Below, in pieces: positions 11,322-23,888 of a stretch of DNA of 64,000 bases. Numbering within the stretch: position 1 is the stretch's first letter; every line of letters begins with the position of its first letter. Source of the DNA: Quercus robur (lineage: Eukaryota > Streptophyta > Magnoliopsida > Fagales > Fagaceae); NCBI RefSeq assembly GCF_932294415.1, contig NC_065535.1, forward strand, positions 87,002,862 to 87,066,861, written 5' to 3'. Position numbers and translations under genes: made by a program. The notes below the pieces were generated by a model. It worked only from the letters and a program-made list of their open reading frames with translations, was not told where the DNA came from and ran no database searches.

Positions 11322-12754
11322 GGAAGGGTGCTCAATTGTGCGTATGCATTTAGTTGATTCATTGCATTGGATAGTAATAAAACTAAATAAATAAATACAG
11401 TACATTTTTTTGTCAATAAATAAATACAGTACATTTTAAGTGAATGTTGTGTCACTCTCCAATATAGACCAATTAACTGTAATGAAATATTCAAATTTTA
11501 ACCAATGAAATATTATTCCATATTCCCCACCGCTAAAAAAAAAAAAAAGTGGAAAAGGGGCAATTTTAGGGAAACAATGTGAGGTTACTCTGGAAGGACA
11601 GCTTCTGAAATAAGGGAGCTTAACTTTAATTAATACTTAATTTTACTCTTTTTTTTTTTAATTTTTTATCTTTACAATTTTTATGTATATTATTAATATA
11701 TTTTTGGGTTATTGGGCCAATTTATTTATTTACAAGACACTTGGCAAAGTAAGGGAAAGTGATGCAGGGAGCTTTAGTGTAATTGCCAAGTCATAAGTAA
11801 TTTAATTAGGGATTAAAGCCAAATATATGACTATGACAAGTGGCGTTAATTTCTTGATAATTTCGGAGAAAATAGGTGGTTATCTTGAAGAGGTGTGGAA
11901 CAATTACTTAAAGTAGTTACTAAAAGTATCAAATATGAAGACACATGCTAAATAATCAAAAGCAACCAGGCGACAGTTGCCTCCAAACGGTTAAGAGAGG
12001 TTATCGAGCCTTGTTATTGGCAAGATATTTGGCAGTAGATATGACAAGAGGAAACCATACACAAATATCAAAGACACAAATAAGAAGAAAATAGAGCAAT
12101 TATGAGATCAATTGTACTTTAGATTCTTAGAAGATCTAGTAATTCTTAGCCACTCAAGTAGTCCTTAGGTTTTGTAGAAGACTTTATGCTTGTAAGTTTA
12201 TTTCTTTTGTAATTGTGATCTTATTCAAGCAAGAATTTATCAAATTTGATGCAATATTTAGCAGTTAGTTTTCCTGCTTTTAATCAATTTAGTGTCAGAG
12301 TAATCAATAAGGGTTGAATTAATTATATTTCCTGTAATTTACTTTACTTCAGGATGATTTGCTCAGTATTAGTTCACTGCAAAATTAACTAATACAGAGC
12401 ACCATTAGCACACCGCTACCACCACTGCCATCAGCCCATCACATTTGCCACCACCATCATCACCACATCACTTTGTCTAGGGCCACCATTATTGCATCTA
12501 CATAAAATATTAATAATTTTCAGTGCAAGCCAAATGATATAAAAATTTTCATTAATTCATGAGTCACAATGAAACACATAAAAAAAATATATATTGTTTT
12601 TAGAAATTTCATATTAAAAATATTTTCAAACAAAACAAACAAAGTACTTAGAAAATTAAATTAGTACTGATTAAAGCCCACTATACAGTATAGATTTCGA
12701 TCATAGTTTTAACATTAGTGTGCTATTTTTTAGCTTCAAACAAAAATTTTTAAA
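11321..12754. other. Intergenic, no gene seen
   Basis: AT-rich. The part at about 11760-12400 has the look of an LTR-like or other dispersed repeat (long stretch of mixed composition with AATAA-like words), but no terminal TG/CA pair with target duplication was found. Confidence 0.4.
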
Positions 12755-12935
12755 GGATGGTTTTAGTTACCTTAATTGGTAAAGTCTCTTATTATTGAAT
12801 AATATATTTGAAGTATAAACCTTACATACACCAAAAACCAATTGATGTCTTTGCTTGATGATAAAAAGCAATCATCATAAAACGGATGTTATAGGTTGAA
12901 ATTTTATGTATTTTTTTTAATAAAAAACATTTTTA
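12755..12935 (+). mobile_element. tRNA-derived SINE relic
   Basis: A TAGTTACCTTAATTGGTAAA box A-like start, then TACACCAAAAACCAATTG, a TGATGATAAAAAGC block and a GTTATAGGTTGAAAT block before a T/A-rich tail. The order and words match a SINE type common in eudicot trees that I know from family memory. It is decayed, and target duplications are not visible. Confidence 0.6.
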
Positions 12936-13824
12936 AAGAAAAACAACTTATTAAAAGGAAAATTTTCTTTATTTTTAATTCTCTCTATGGGCAAGGAACA
13001 ATGGAGTCCCTCATTTGGCTGGTGTTCCAAAAATAGGTGTCATAATTTTTTTTCCCGATAAATATGATATAATTTCTACTTATAATATTCCCTTGATGAT
13101 TGTTTAGGTGTCATAATTAAAAGCTATCAATTGAAAAACAAAAGAAACCTAGAAAAAAAAAAATCGGCTTATATATGCTTTTGGTTTGTAAGTTATGGCA
13201 ATTTCATTTTGGTTCTCTAAAAAAAAAAAAAATCATTTCATTTTTGTCCATAATCTTTTTAAACACATTTCAATGTGAATCTTACTGTCATCTAGCTCAA
13301 ATTACTGATATAAAATGCTGATGTTAGTGAATAGGAACAAATAACTTACGTGTCACTCAAAAGACAATTATTAAAAAAGAAAAAGAAAAAGAGTCACTCA
13401 AAAGGCTATTAATAATTTAATATAGCACTCTACTTGAAGAGTTGGGTGCGTTTCCATTTGAATGAGGGAGGCGATTCGGTTATAACTGGCTGGCTTGATG
13501 GGTTTTAAGCGATTCGTTGAGATATAAGATGTTTATGCCATTTGATTGAGTTTGAAGATTGATTGCCATTTGATTGTAGGCTTTGAAATTTGTTTTTTGT
13601 TTTTAATTCTTTGTTTAGTTATCAAGAATTTGGAAGGAATCCCATAAAATAAAAATTGGAAGGAAAAGTGGAAGAAAGAGGAAAAAAAATATAAAACAAA
13701 ACAAAAATGCCACTAAAGCTGCTATGTGCCTTTATTAACACCGTTAAATATTGTTGTTGTTATTAAGTAACACGTAACCAATTTGTTAGCCACCAAGAGG
13801 CTTGTAGGTTTTATTAAAAAAGAA

Positions 13825-13935
13825 AAAAATCGTTTTATAGTTCAATTGGTATCTTTTGATGTTTTTAATGGAAACATTTAAGATTCAAATGTCCATTCAC
13901 ATTAAAATTTATTTATAAAGAATAAGGCTAATTAA
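13825..13935 (+). mobile_element. tRNA-derived SINE relic
   Basis: Box A-like TAGTTCAATTGGTATC and, about 35 bases on, box B-like AGATTCAAATGTCC. This resembles the relic at 6284-6385 on the opposite strand. The limits are approximate. Confidence 0.4.
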
Positions 13936-15280
13936 CACAAAACAACTTTAATTCCAAAATGAAACTGCCCTTAAAAAGTTGAGGAACTTAAAGTTTTAGT
14001 CTAGTTTCATCGTCTTCTAGGACTTATATTCTTACTTTTCAAAGAGTAGGGGCTGCTTAATTCATTAAATGGGCACAAATCAAAGTGAAATATTCATCTT
14101 TCCTTATCCCATATTTGGATGAAGTGGGAGTAGAGGGAAAGGTAACTGAATTAGTAATTTAATATATTTGAGTCTTCTTTCCTTCTACTCCTCTCCTTTC
14201 CCTTCATTTCAAATGCTCCTTTGATTTATGGAATATGAATCATCTTTTATCAATCTCCAAAGAATCAGATTCTACTTGAGTTGTCAAAACATCTAACTCA
14301 ATCGGAATTTAGCACTCTCGTATTCTTTCCAATTTATGATAGTATTATGGATTTCTAAGACTATTAGATTTTTTGCCATGATTTGATATTCTCTCTCTGG
14401 GATACTAAATCGCATTGATATATGTGAGTGTTCTAACCCATTCGGGTACTACCAAGTAAAGCAAGTGGCACTTTGAATACATGTGTAAACCCCATATAAA
14501 AGTGAGCTTGAAAATACGCTACAAGTCTCATGGACTAAAGTGAAGAAATTAGAGTCGCCACTTGGTTTTACAATCCAATAATTGGCTTTTGACTTCAAAG
14601 TCAAAGTCCAACATTTCTAAGTTCGGAGGTTCTTTTTTATTTTTTCGGAAAAAGTTTGGAGATGAGATATAAGGATAGAGAATGTATTAGACATCCACAT
14701 TGTTTGATCCAAAGATCATTTTTATTATTGTCACATGATCATTTTCAATCTAAAGTCTAGTAAAAATAAAGAAGAAAACCCTAGCTTATTCACATATTTA
14801 AAAATAGTAAACATTTTACAAACCACTAGAAAAAGAGAAAACAAAAACAAACAAACAAAAATGAGAATCACAAAAGAAGAGTTTAATCCCCCCTTTTTTT
14901 TAAGAGAAAATCTGTGAGACAGCTTTACACTATTTAAAGGTAGCTAGAGTTCGCTTTTTTGATCGGTCTTCTTCTGAGTGTAGTAAGGCATATTTGGATT
15001 TAGGTAGTGCATGCCTTGTAGATTGTGACTCAAGGATCGTCCTCAAAAACTAAGGGGTTCAAATTGACTAGATCAACCGGTTTGGCTAATTCAAAACCGA
15101 GACCTAGTCTAGTCTCGCCCACATTAGAAAAAAAAAAGAAAAAAAGAAGAAGAAGTTAAATTAAGTCAAAATAGATCAAACTGACAATTCAATTTCAATC
15201 ACCAAAACCAATTCTAATTCCGGAGTTAACCCACTTTTAATTACTAATTTTTATAAACTTATCCAAGACCAAACCCAAAA

Positions 15281-15311
<31 letters not shown>

Positions 15312-16612
15312 TATTTAAATGGTAGCCCCACACAAAAGCTAGCCTAAACATAATTTAAAAATAAAAAATAAAAAATAAGACCCAATGTACAAAGCTTTCA
15401 CTTTTATGTTGGTTGAGATTCTGTTCAGTGCATCAATTGTACTGGACACATTAAGATATAGACACATGTTCATATCTCAATATGTCTAGCGCATTAATGT
15501 GCTAAACACAAGCCATGCCCTTTTATGTGATTTGTGAGAGGTTGTGATGATAGATTTAGACTTGTACACTTGGCCTAACATTAAAATAAATAAAATAAAT
15601 AGTCAAACACAAAATACAATATTGAACTAAAGAATGGTAGGCACATATACAAGCTAACCCGTACATTCATGCTTGAAATTCTTGAAGGAGTGAGTCTAAC
15701 ATTCAAAGAGGAGGTAGTCCAACATCCTCTTTCCTTTTTATAATGTACGACTTAAAAAATCTTTATCACAAAACAACCAGCACCATATTTAAAAAATAAA
15801 ACGATATTAAGATTGTCTTTAACAAATCACAAATGTCCCACGTTTAGAATTTACATGATAATCAATAAGAGGTAAGTTTTATAAATTTCTTCTAAGGATC
15901 TTTGTAAAAAATTTAAGGAGTTAGGACATCCCAAGATAAAATGTAAAACAATGTATTTATTATATTTAATTATATCAACCTGAAAACTCTTCCCTTTTTT
16001 TATTCTTTGTGGAGTTTTGTTTTTAGAATCATGGAATTAATCTATTATAAAAAATAGACAAGCTATCACTAGGATAAAATTGAACTCCCAACATCAACCT
16101 CACAAAGTACTATCAAATCTTTAGTGGTAAGTTGTTAATAGTTTTGATTTGAACCTGTAATTTAAATTACTTTTTCGCTCACTAATAACAATTAGTAACA
16201 GTTTATTACTTATGATTTGTTGCGAAAATATAGATTTGTTACTCGACATTTTCACAACAAATCCTAGGAGGTAAATTGTTATTGGTTTTCATTTGAACCC
16301 ACTAGTGAACTTATTTTTTGGCCCACCAATAATGGCAAGCAAAATCCTGTTACTTAAGGTTTGTTGTCATGCATTTATAGCATTTATCGAATATATCTTT
16401 CACTTGGTTACTCAAAAACTAGCAGAAACAAATCCACATTTAACCATGAGGAAATTGCGGCAAAGGCCCTAACCAGTTACCAGACATTAGACTCATTTAG
16501 ACATTTACACAATGTTTAGGGGGTTTTATTAATAAATATATTTAAAAAAACCGTTTAAGCCGTTAAGGTTTTGAGCTGTCTCTTCTCCCGCGAAACAACA
16601 CGTAAAAACAAC
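13936..16612. other. Intergenic, no gene seen
   Basis: AT-rich with an (AT)n tract at about 15288-15314 and several A runs. A stretch near 14540-14720 with GAGTCGCCACTTGG-like sequence may be an old dispersed repeat. No coding exon is supported. Confidence 0.45.
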
Positions 16613-16615
16613 TTA

Positions 16616-16893
16616 GAGGGCGTTTGGATACTGCTGAAACTCAAGTTTGCGTTTTGCGTTTTACTTTTTTTTTTTTTTTCTGCACCGTTTCTGATTTTGG
16701 GGGACAAAAATACTGTTTATACACTGTTGAACACTGTTTATACACTGTTTGACACTGTTCACAGGTTAAAAAATATTAAAAATGGGTCCCACGATACTAT
16801 TCACACATTTAAAAATTATTTTGCTACAATGTTTTCAGTTTTCAGTTTTCAGTTTTCAGTTTCAGCAACAATAAGCTCAATCCAAACGGACCC
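16616..16893. mobile_element. Tourist-like MITE
   Basis: A 278-bp element flanked by TTA at 16613-16615 and 16894-16896. The left end reads GAGGGCGTTTGGAT and the right end, as reverse complement, GGGTCCGTTTGGATT. A 3-bp TTA duplication with GGG..GTTTGG termini is typical of Tourist/PIF-Harbinger MITEs. The inside holds four tandem TTTTCAG(T) units near 16831-16860 and repeated ACACTGTT words. Confidence 0.75.
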
Positions 16894-16896
16894 TTA

Positions 16897-17868
16897 GTCT
16901 CTAAAAAGGAGGAACAAGAATAGCAAATTAATAAGGACTTCAGAGCAAAAACGGGTCGACCTCCTTTTAAGATGAAATCCTAGCCAAAAAAAGCTATTAA
17001 TTCGGGAACTGTATGGGAGTTTTTAGAAACAAGAATTACTTTGAGAAGTAGAAATTCTCTTAAATATTCATGTTATTTTTTACCTCCTTCTCTCCTCCCT
17101 TCTAATTCTATTACATAATTATTACATTCCCTTGAGAGTTTTTCCTTTGAAACTTGACAGGGAATGTTTATTTCCTCCATATAATCTACAGCATTCAAGT
17201 AAGTTCAATTGGGTCTGTTTTACATTGTTTTGTTTGTCTGTCTATCTGTATGTCTGTCTTTTTTTTGTTTATTTAATTTTTGTTAATTAATGTACTTATA
17301 AAAAAAAATTGTTAACTGATTTGATTAAAGCCTTAAAAAAAAAAAAAGGAAACCAAGAAAGAAATAAAAAGGGTAAATGTGTTTTTGAATGATGGAATTC
17401 AGATAAATTCAATGTTATCTTTTGTGAGAAGTACTAAACATTTTTTTTTTTTTTGAAGTTTTGGTGTTTTGAATATTTTTAGTCCATTCTAATATAGGGG
17501 AAACATGTAAGATATTGATGCATTGTGGTGTTGAATTTTTGAGATGAAATAAATATTGGAGTTGAATTATCATAGGTGATATTATCCACCATAATCTTTG
17601 TGGGGGATTTTCTGAAGCCAATAAATAAACAAACTTAAACAGAAGTAATTAAAACTGACTGCATTAATATGTAATAAACGTTAAACGTTACTATTAAGGA
17701 TGCTAAATTAACGTCCTTGTGTTCTAACACACAAATTTACTCGACCAACTTGTGAAAATGTAATGTGTTAGTCATTATCATATCATTTTTTTTTTCTTTT
17801 CTTTCTATTCTTGTTTTTTTATCTTTCTTTATGATGTTGTTCATTCATCAACTCTAACTTTTGGATCT
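16897..17868 (+). other. Upstream region of the GDPDL gene
   Basis: AT-rich. From 17784 a pyrimidine-rich stretch ends in CTATGACAG at 17869-17877, which could be the 3' splice site of an intron in the leader. No core promoter is identified with confidence. Confidence 0.35.
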
Positions 17869-17979
17869 ATGACAGAACCAGAACAAGATGATCAGGTGCT
17901 TGCTTTTCATTTCCTTGTTGATACATTCAACTTTAGGGCAGAATTCTACATCAAAGAAATGGCTGACTTTAAGTGGTAA
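17869..17979 (+). other. Possible upstream ORF overlapping the GDPDL start
   Basis: An ATG at 17869 opens a 36-codon frame that overlaps the first GDPDL exon in another register and stops at 17977-17979. If the mRNA includes it, it would lower initiation at 17888. If the AG at 17876-17877 is a leader splice acceptor, the upstream ATG is removed. Both readings are inference. Confidence 0.25.
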
Positions 17980-19371
17980 GGATTTGATTTTTACGAATTC
18001 TCTTATTTGATTTTGGTGCTATGTTTAAAAAATAAAAAATGGCTACAATCTAAGAAGGAAGAAAAGGTACAATCCATTAATAGGAAATAGGATCAATGTA
18101 GCAAGTTCCAAGATCTGTATTTCTAGAAAATGAAGGATCTTTGTAATTGCAAAATTCATCTTTGAGGCTCAAACTAATCAATGGCTGTAGCAACTTGCAT
18201 AAATTTGAAAAAAGAAAAAGGAATCTTTACTAATTAAATTGAAAACAGTATGTTTTAATTGTGAAGAATGGCAAAAGTTATGTTACTTAGCCCCAAGACT
18301 TTTAGACAAAGTTATGTTTCTAAGGAAGCAGGGTTTGAACCGAGATATCTCTTGGAAACGCTAGAAAATGTCATTTGATCTAATAAAACTCATTGGTTAT
18401 GTTCACTATCATGCATATTTATATAGTTCATACCAGGTTGAATTTGTGATACATTCTGTGATTCTTTTACCAGGTAAACGGCCCATTGTGATAGCGAGAG
18501 GCGGGTTCACAGGAATGTTTCCTGAGTCCAGCTCGTTTGCGAATCAAATGACACAGACTTTAAGTTTGCTAGATACGGCTACGCTCTGCAATCTACAACT
18601 AACAAAAGATGGCATTGGTATATGCCTCTCGGGTGTCACACTTGATAATTCAACAAATATAAACCTTATATTCCCAAAAGATAAAAAGAACTACACTGTC
18701 AATGGAAAGGAAGTGTCGGGGTGGTTTTCTTTGGATTATACAAGTGATCAGCTCTTCAGCAATGTATCATGTAAGTCTCCAAACACCTTGACTTTCTCCT
18801 ATTTCCTTGTATGATAATAATGAGGGGTTTAGCTTCTGGTACTTCCTTTTTAGTAACATAGTTATATAGATGACGCATATCACATTATCTTAGTTTTAAT
18901 CAATCTTTTTTTGAACAACTGCTTACAATGGAGGAAATGTTATCATTGAAATAACATCATTTTCATCTGAGTCTATTATTAACGCTATTTTTTTTATGCA
19001 CCAATCGCATGTCATGTTAGAAGTTGTGAAAAATGTTTGTTCCTGTTGTTAAAAGTATATGATTAAATAATTAAGTATACTATTTTTCAATAGTTTAAAC
19101 TTTTGAAATAATCGGTAATTTAACACCTATAGTTACCGAAAAAGAAATTCAAATTTACAATTACTTTTTGCAATTCCTCCTAACAAGTCAAACCTACTTC
19201 ACACTGTCCACGCTATGCAGAAATACAATTACTACAATTGATGGCTTTCTCAGAAGTAGGAAGAATCAACAGAAAAACAGAATACATGATATCTTTCATA
19301 ATGAATCAAATGAAAAGCTTGTAGCAATAAAGAACTTAATCTATAGCTTCAAAAGTGACCTTTTAAAAAAA

Positions 19372-19405
<34 letters not shown>

Positions 19406-20417
19406 TTATATATTTGCTTTGTAATGATCTTTTTTAACAGTGGTTCAGAATGTACTCTCTCGATCAAGTATGTTCGATTTGCTAGCACCTATATCTACTG
19501 TTGAAGATGTCACAGGAATTAAACCGGCCCAGTTTTGGTTGAATGTTCAGGTCTCTCTCTAAACTAATTATTGGTAACCCATTTCCTTTAGGGAATGAGA
19601 ATTCTCTCTTTCATTCAAACATGAAATCCACAAGCATCATTCATTATTTTCTAAAATAGCTTTGGTGTTTGGTATGCAGTATGATACATTCTATACCCAA
19701 CACAAACAAAGCCCAGCAACATTTGTTCAAAAGGCACTGAGATTTATGGGTATCAATTACATTTCATCTCCTGAGGTTGGTTTCTTGAAGAGCATGGTTG
19801 GGAAAGTGAACAAAATCAAGACAAAGCTCATCTTCCAGGTCCTCGGTGCAGATGAGATTGAACCTACAACCAACAAAAAGTACAGTTCACTGCTGGAGGA
19901 TCTTGCCTCCATCAAGTCATATGCATCTGGGATCCTTGTCCCTAAAGAATACATATTGTCAGTTAAGGCAGACAAGTATTTGGGGGCTCCTACCACCCTT
20001 GTATCTGATGCTCATAAACAAGGACTAGAAGTATATGCTTCTGGTTTTTCAAATGATTTAATCTCAAGCTATAATTATAGCTATGATCCATCACAGGAAT
20101 ACCTGCATTTTATTGATAATTCTCAGTTCTCTGTTGACGGGGTGCTTACTGATTTCCCACCTACAGCATCAGAAGCCATTGGTGAGGACTAACTATCATA
20201 TGCCATGACCATATTTTTCTCCCCCATTTTCTTTGAAGTGCTATACAAGCCCAATACTGAATCTAGAGTGCAATTGAATGTAGCTTTTTGCTGAAAGTTT
20301 CTTTGCTGGAAGGTTAAAGTATAGTTATACTTGGAAAAGGCAAGGTTTTAAGAACCTATACATTAGTAAATAAGTTAAAAAGCTAAAAAGAAAATGTTGT
20401 TACTAAACAGACAAATA

Positions 20418-20451
<34 letters not shown>

Positions 20452-22478
20452 CTCTCTAGAAGACATTTACTCATCAAAATTGAAAATCCAGTGATGGTAA
20501 TTCAAATCACTAGAGCAGGATATAAATTGTTATTCTAATGTTTTTTCGGTTCTGATGTGACCCTGCCATTGCTCTTTCTGCTGCAGGATGCTTTGCCAAT
20601 AACAAGCAGGTTAAACCTGCCAAAGGTGTGATACTTATCTTAAATCTTTCTCTAAGCACATGCTACAACCTTTAAAAGTTTATAGCTAAGTTAAAGGAAG
20701 AACAAGCTTTAATTGTGCAAAAACAATTTTGTGCCTTTTCAGGAAATCCTTTGATTATAACTAAAAATGGAGCAAGTGGGATTTACCCTGGCGCCACTGA
20801 TCTTGCTTATCAACAAGCAGTGGATGATGGTGCGGACATAATAGACTGCTCAGTTCAAATGTCAAAAGATGGAGTTGCCTTCTGCTTGGATTCAGCGGAC
20901 CTTATGGGATCAACCACTGTGATATCTTCTTTCATTTCTAGGTCGAATGTTGTCCAAGAAATTCAACCTAATGCTGGAGTTTTTTCATTCGATCTCACAT
21001 GGAGCGAGATTCAAACCTTGAAACGTAAACTTCTTCTGAACTTTTTCGTACTTTCTCAAATTTCAAGTTTTATAAGCTTTTGATACCACTTACACTTAAA
21101 AACACTCATATTGCAGCTCAAATAGCTACTGTTTTCAAGGACTTCCCAAGAAACCCAGCATATAAGAATTCTGGTAAATTTGTGACCCTTGCTGAATTTC
21201 TGGAGTTCGCTAAAGCAAAGGGAGCTTCTGGAATTTTGATCAACATTCAGGTAAGCTTCTTTTTTCCCTTTTGAGAAATTTTTTATTCTGCTCTAACTCT
21301 AGGCTTCTTCATAAGCATCATTGTTCATTATTTCACCTCAATCCAAAGCCATATATATGTAGCCTATTCCCTATCATGTTTCAGCTCTATAGTTCTATTT
21401 ATATATTTTATACCAACACCTACCTGTCTTTCTCAGAATGCTGCCTACTTAGCATCAAAGAAGGGGCTTGACATTGTAGGTTCTGTTACCACTGCCTTGA
21501 GCAATGCCACCTTTGACAAGCAATCCACCCAATCAGTACTGATCCAATCCGATGACACTTCAGTGTTGTCCAAGTTTAAAAGTGTTCCAACTTACAAAAG
21601 GGTGCTGTATATCGAAGAGAAAGTAGGTGACGCACCCAAACAGTCGGTGGAGGAAATCAAGAAGTATGCTGATGCAGTTGCTGTAACAAGAGCAACCATC
21701 ATCGAAGTTACAGATTACTTCACCACGGATTTCACAAGTGTTGTTGAGGAGTTTCAGAAAGCAAATATCTCGGTCTATGTCTATGTTTTGAGGAACGAGT
21801 ACATCACACTCGCATTTGACTATTTCTCAGATCCTATTGTGGAGATTGCTACTTTTGTTACTGGAATTGGAGTTGATGGGATCATAACTGAGTACCCAGG
21901 AACTGCCAGTAATTATATCAGTATGTGCTCCTACAACCTTAAATTCTATTCATTTCATACCATCTTCATTTGGGGGATTCTTAATCTTATGCTTCTGTTA
22001 CACATCTAGAGTTTCTCACAAATGCATCTTTATACCACTAGGACATGAGGCTAGTGGGTGCTAGTAAATAATGTAATTCTATATGCAGTATGAAGGTATC
22101 TCATGCATTGGAGATACACATTTTCCCTCTGATGGTGCATGCAATGCTTAACATATTACCATTTTTGGTATTGCAGGAAGCCCATGTACCAATACAGATA
22201 AACCCGAATACAACATCCTACCAGTTGAAGCTGGTTCTCTGTTAAGCTTGGCTCCCCCCGAAGTACAGCCACCGGCAGCGGCACCTCTTCCACCGCTGGA
22301 TTCTGCAGATGTTGTTGACCCACCTCTTCCTCCTGTGGCCAACATCAGTACTGCTAGTTCACCTGTTGCTGAGGCATCTCAGCCAAGTGCAAGTACTATA
22401 TCATTTGCCAATGTTGCTAAGATGGATCTTTCTCTGATGGCAATAATGGTGCTTAGTTTACTATCTATGTTAAACTAA
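17888..22478 (+). CDS. GDPDL: SHV3-like glycerophosphodiester phosphodiesterase-like protein (GDPDL)
   Basis: Nine exons: 17888-17975, 18474-18770, 19441-19550, 19680-20181, 20587-20625, 20743-21024, 21117-21250, 21437-21920 and 22177-22478. All are GT-AG and close to 745 residues, near the family length of about 750. Residues 1-17 form a signal peptide ([17 protein letters not shown]). Two tandem GDPD-like domains follow: about 30-335 ([40 protein letters not shown]) and about 346-640 ([31 protein letters not shown]). A Pro/Ala-rich linker (about 665-705) and a hydrophobic tail ([18 protein letters not shown]) suggest a GPI anchor. Family members (SHV3, SVLs) act at the plasma membrane/cell wall in cellulose organisation and root-hair integrity. 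The His of the canonical His-Arg-Gly catalytic motif is absent in both domains (ARGG; KNG), so activity may be weak. The 3' end of the gene was tandem-duplicated. Confidence 0.95.
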
Positions 22479-23322
22479 AGATGATGATCAATTTTTAGTC
22501 TGGCATGTGCCTGTAACTTTCAGTTTCTCCCAGCTTATTTTGGGTTTTATTTTTTTATCTCGAGTCTATACTGTAGTAAATATTGACTGACATTTAGCTC
22601 ATACCATAAGATAAGAGATTGATTTGAATGGAAAAATATTTATATCAATTTTTGATCCACAATTTCTCCAATAACTGTGTTGGGTTTTTGGGTTCATCAT
22701 ATATAGAAAACAATAAAAAATCATACCAAGTGCACAAACCTCCACTTTTGCGCGGATTTGACAGAGGTGATTAATATGCAGACTCACCCATATCAATATT
22801 TTGGAGAGAGTGATTAATGTTAGGCATTTGACCCTTTTTCATTTCACTTCTGAACCAAATCAGTGAAATCATCCATGTCACTTTGGCTGTTAATATTGAT
22901 AGTTCCTAATTTCTTTACTTCCTCTACTTAACCTTCAAACCCTCAATTAATTACACCTCCGGCTCACTATGGGTAAAGGGTAATTGTCCTCTAATTAAAC
23001 AGGATTTAATCATTCAATTCAAAATCAAATTTTAACAATTCCAACGTTGCCAATTTCCAAAATCATGATTTTTGTTAACAATGAAATAGAAAATATTGAA
23101 AAATATTGTTCTCACCTAATAAATTTTTATTGGATAAAATTTTGAAAACCCTACATTTTTAACACCCCAAAAAAATTTAAGACTAATTTGAAGATTAGGG
23201 AAGGAGGGTTTATTTATTTTCCTTCTTAATTTTTCAATGTTTTCCGAGAGTCATAACTCATAATAAGTGAAAATAATAGCAAAAAATAGAGCTACACCCA
23301 GAAATAAATAAATAAAAAGTGG

Positions 23323-23360
<38 letters not shown>

Positions 23361-23404
23361 CTCAGGGTTAGGGGTATTCTCGGAGAAGAAAAAGAGGGAC
23401 CGCC

Positions 23405-23581
23405 ATGGCTGCGACAAAGAGAGAGGAGCTGCGTGAGGAAAGGGGCATAACAGTCATTTTCCACCCACACAGTTTCTTTCTGAGTCGCCGAGCCAAGAAA
23501 CGGACCGACCTTTTTCGTTGTCCGATTACACCGCCTGAAATATCATCACCGCCTCATTATTATTATTATTATTATTTTTGA
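23405..23581 (+). other. Short conserved ORF-bearing segment, copy A
   Basis: ATG in a strong initiation context (CCGCCATGGCTGCG) opens 58 codons, starting MAATKREELREERGITVIF. The same segment is in copy B (28307) and, more diverged, at 44487. Upstream is a (GT)n(GA)n tract, downstream an ATT repeat encoding Tyr codons. I do not recognise a protein family; it may be the first exon of a lost gene or a non-coding repeat. Confidence 0.3.
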
Positions 23582-23888
23582 CAAAGAAGAGAGAAGATGA
23601 TGATGATGATGAAGAAGATTGAAACATAAAGAAATCATCGGCTCCACATGCATTCAGAGAGAAAAGAGGGGTTACAGATTCAGAGAGATCTCCACCCCTC
23701 TCTCTCTACCTCTGAGAGCAGAACCTCATTGAGGACCCTTGGATTCTTTTTTGGACCTTATTTATATTTGCCCACTACCACTAGCCTCTCTTGTTGGCCA
23801 TCTTCCATCATTACCCCTCCTTTAGGCTGCGATAGTGCTGATGGAGTGATGGGTAAGGGGTAAGTTTCATGGAAAATAGGGAGTCTTT

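Noticed and set aside
11014-11494. Frames with long Phe or Lys runs
   Set aside because: Caused only by the 79-base T run.
11760-12410. Possible solo LTR
   Set aside because: Composition is LTR-like but no TG/CA ends with a target duplication were found.
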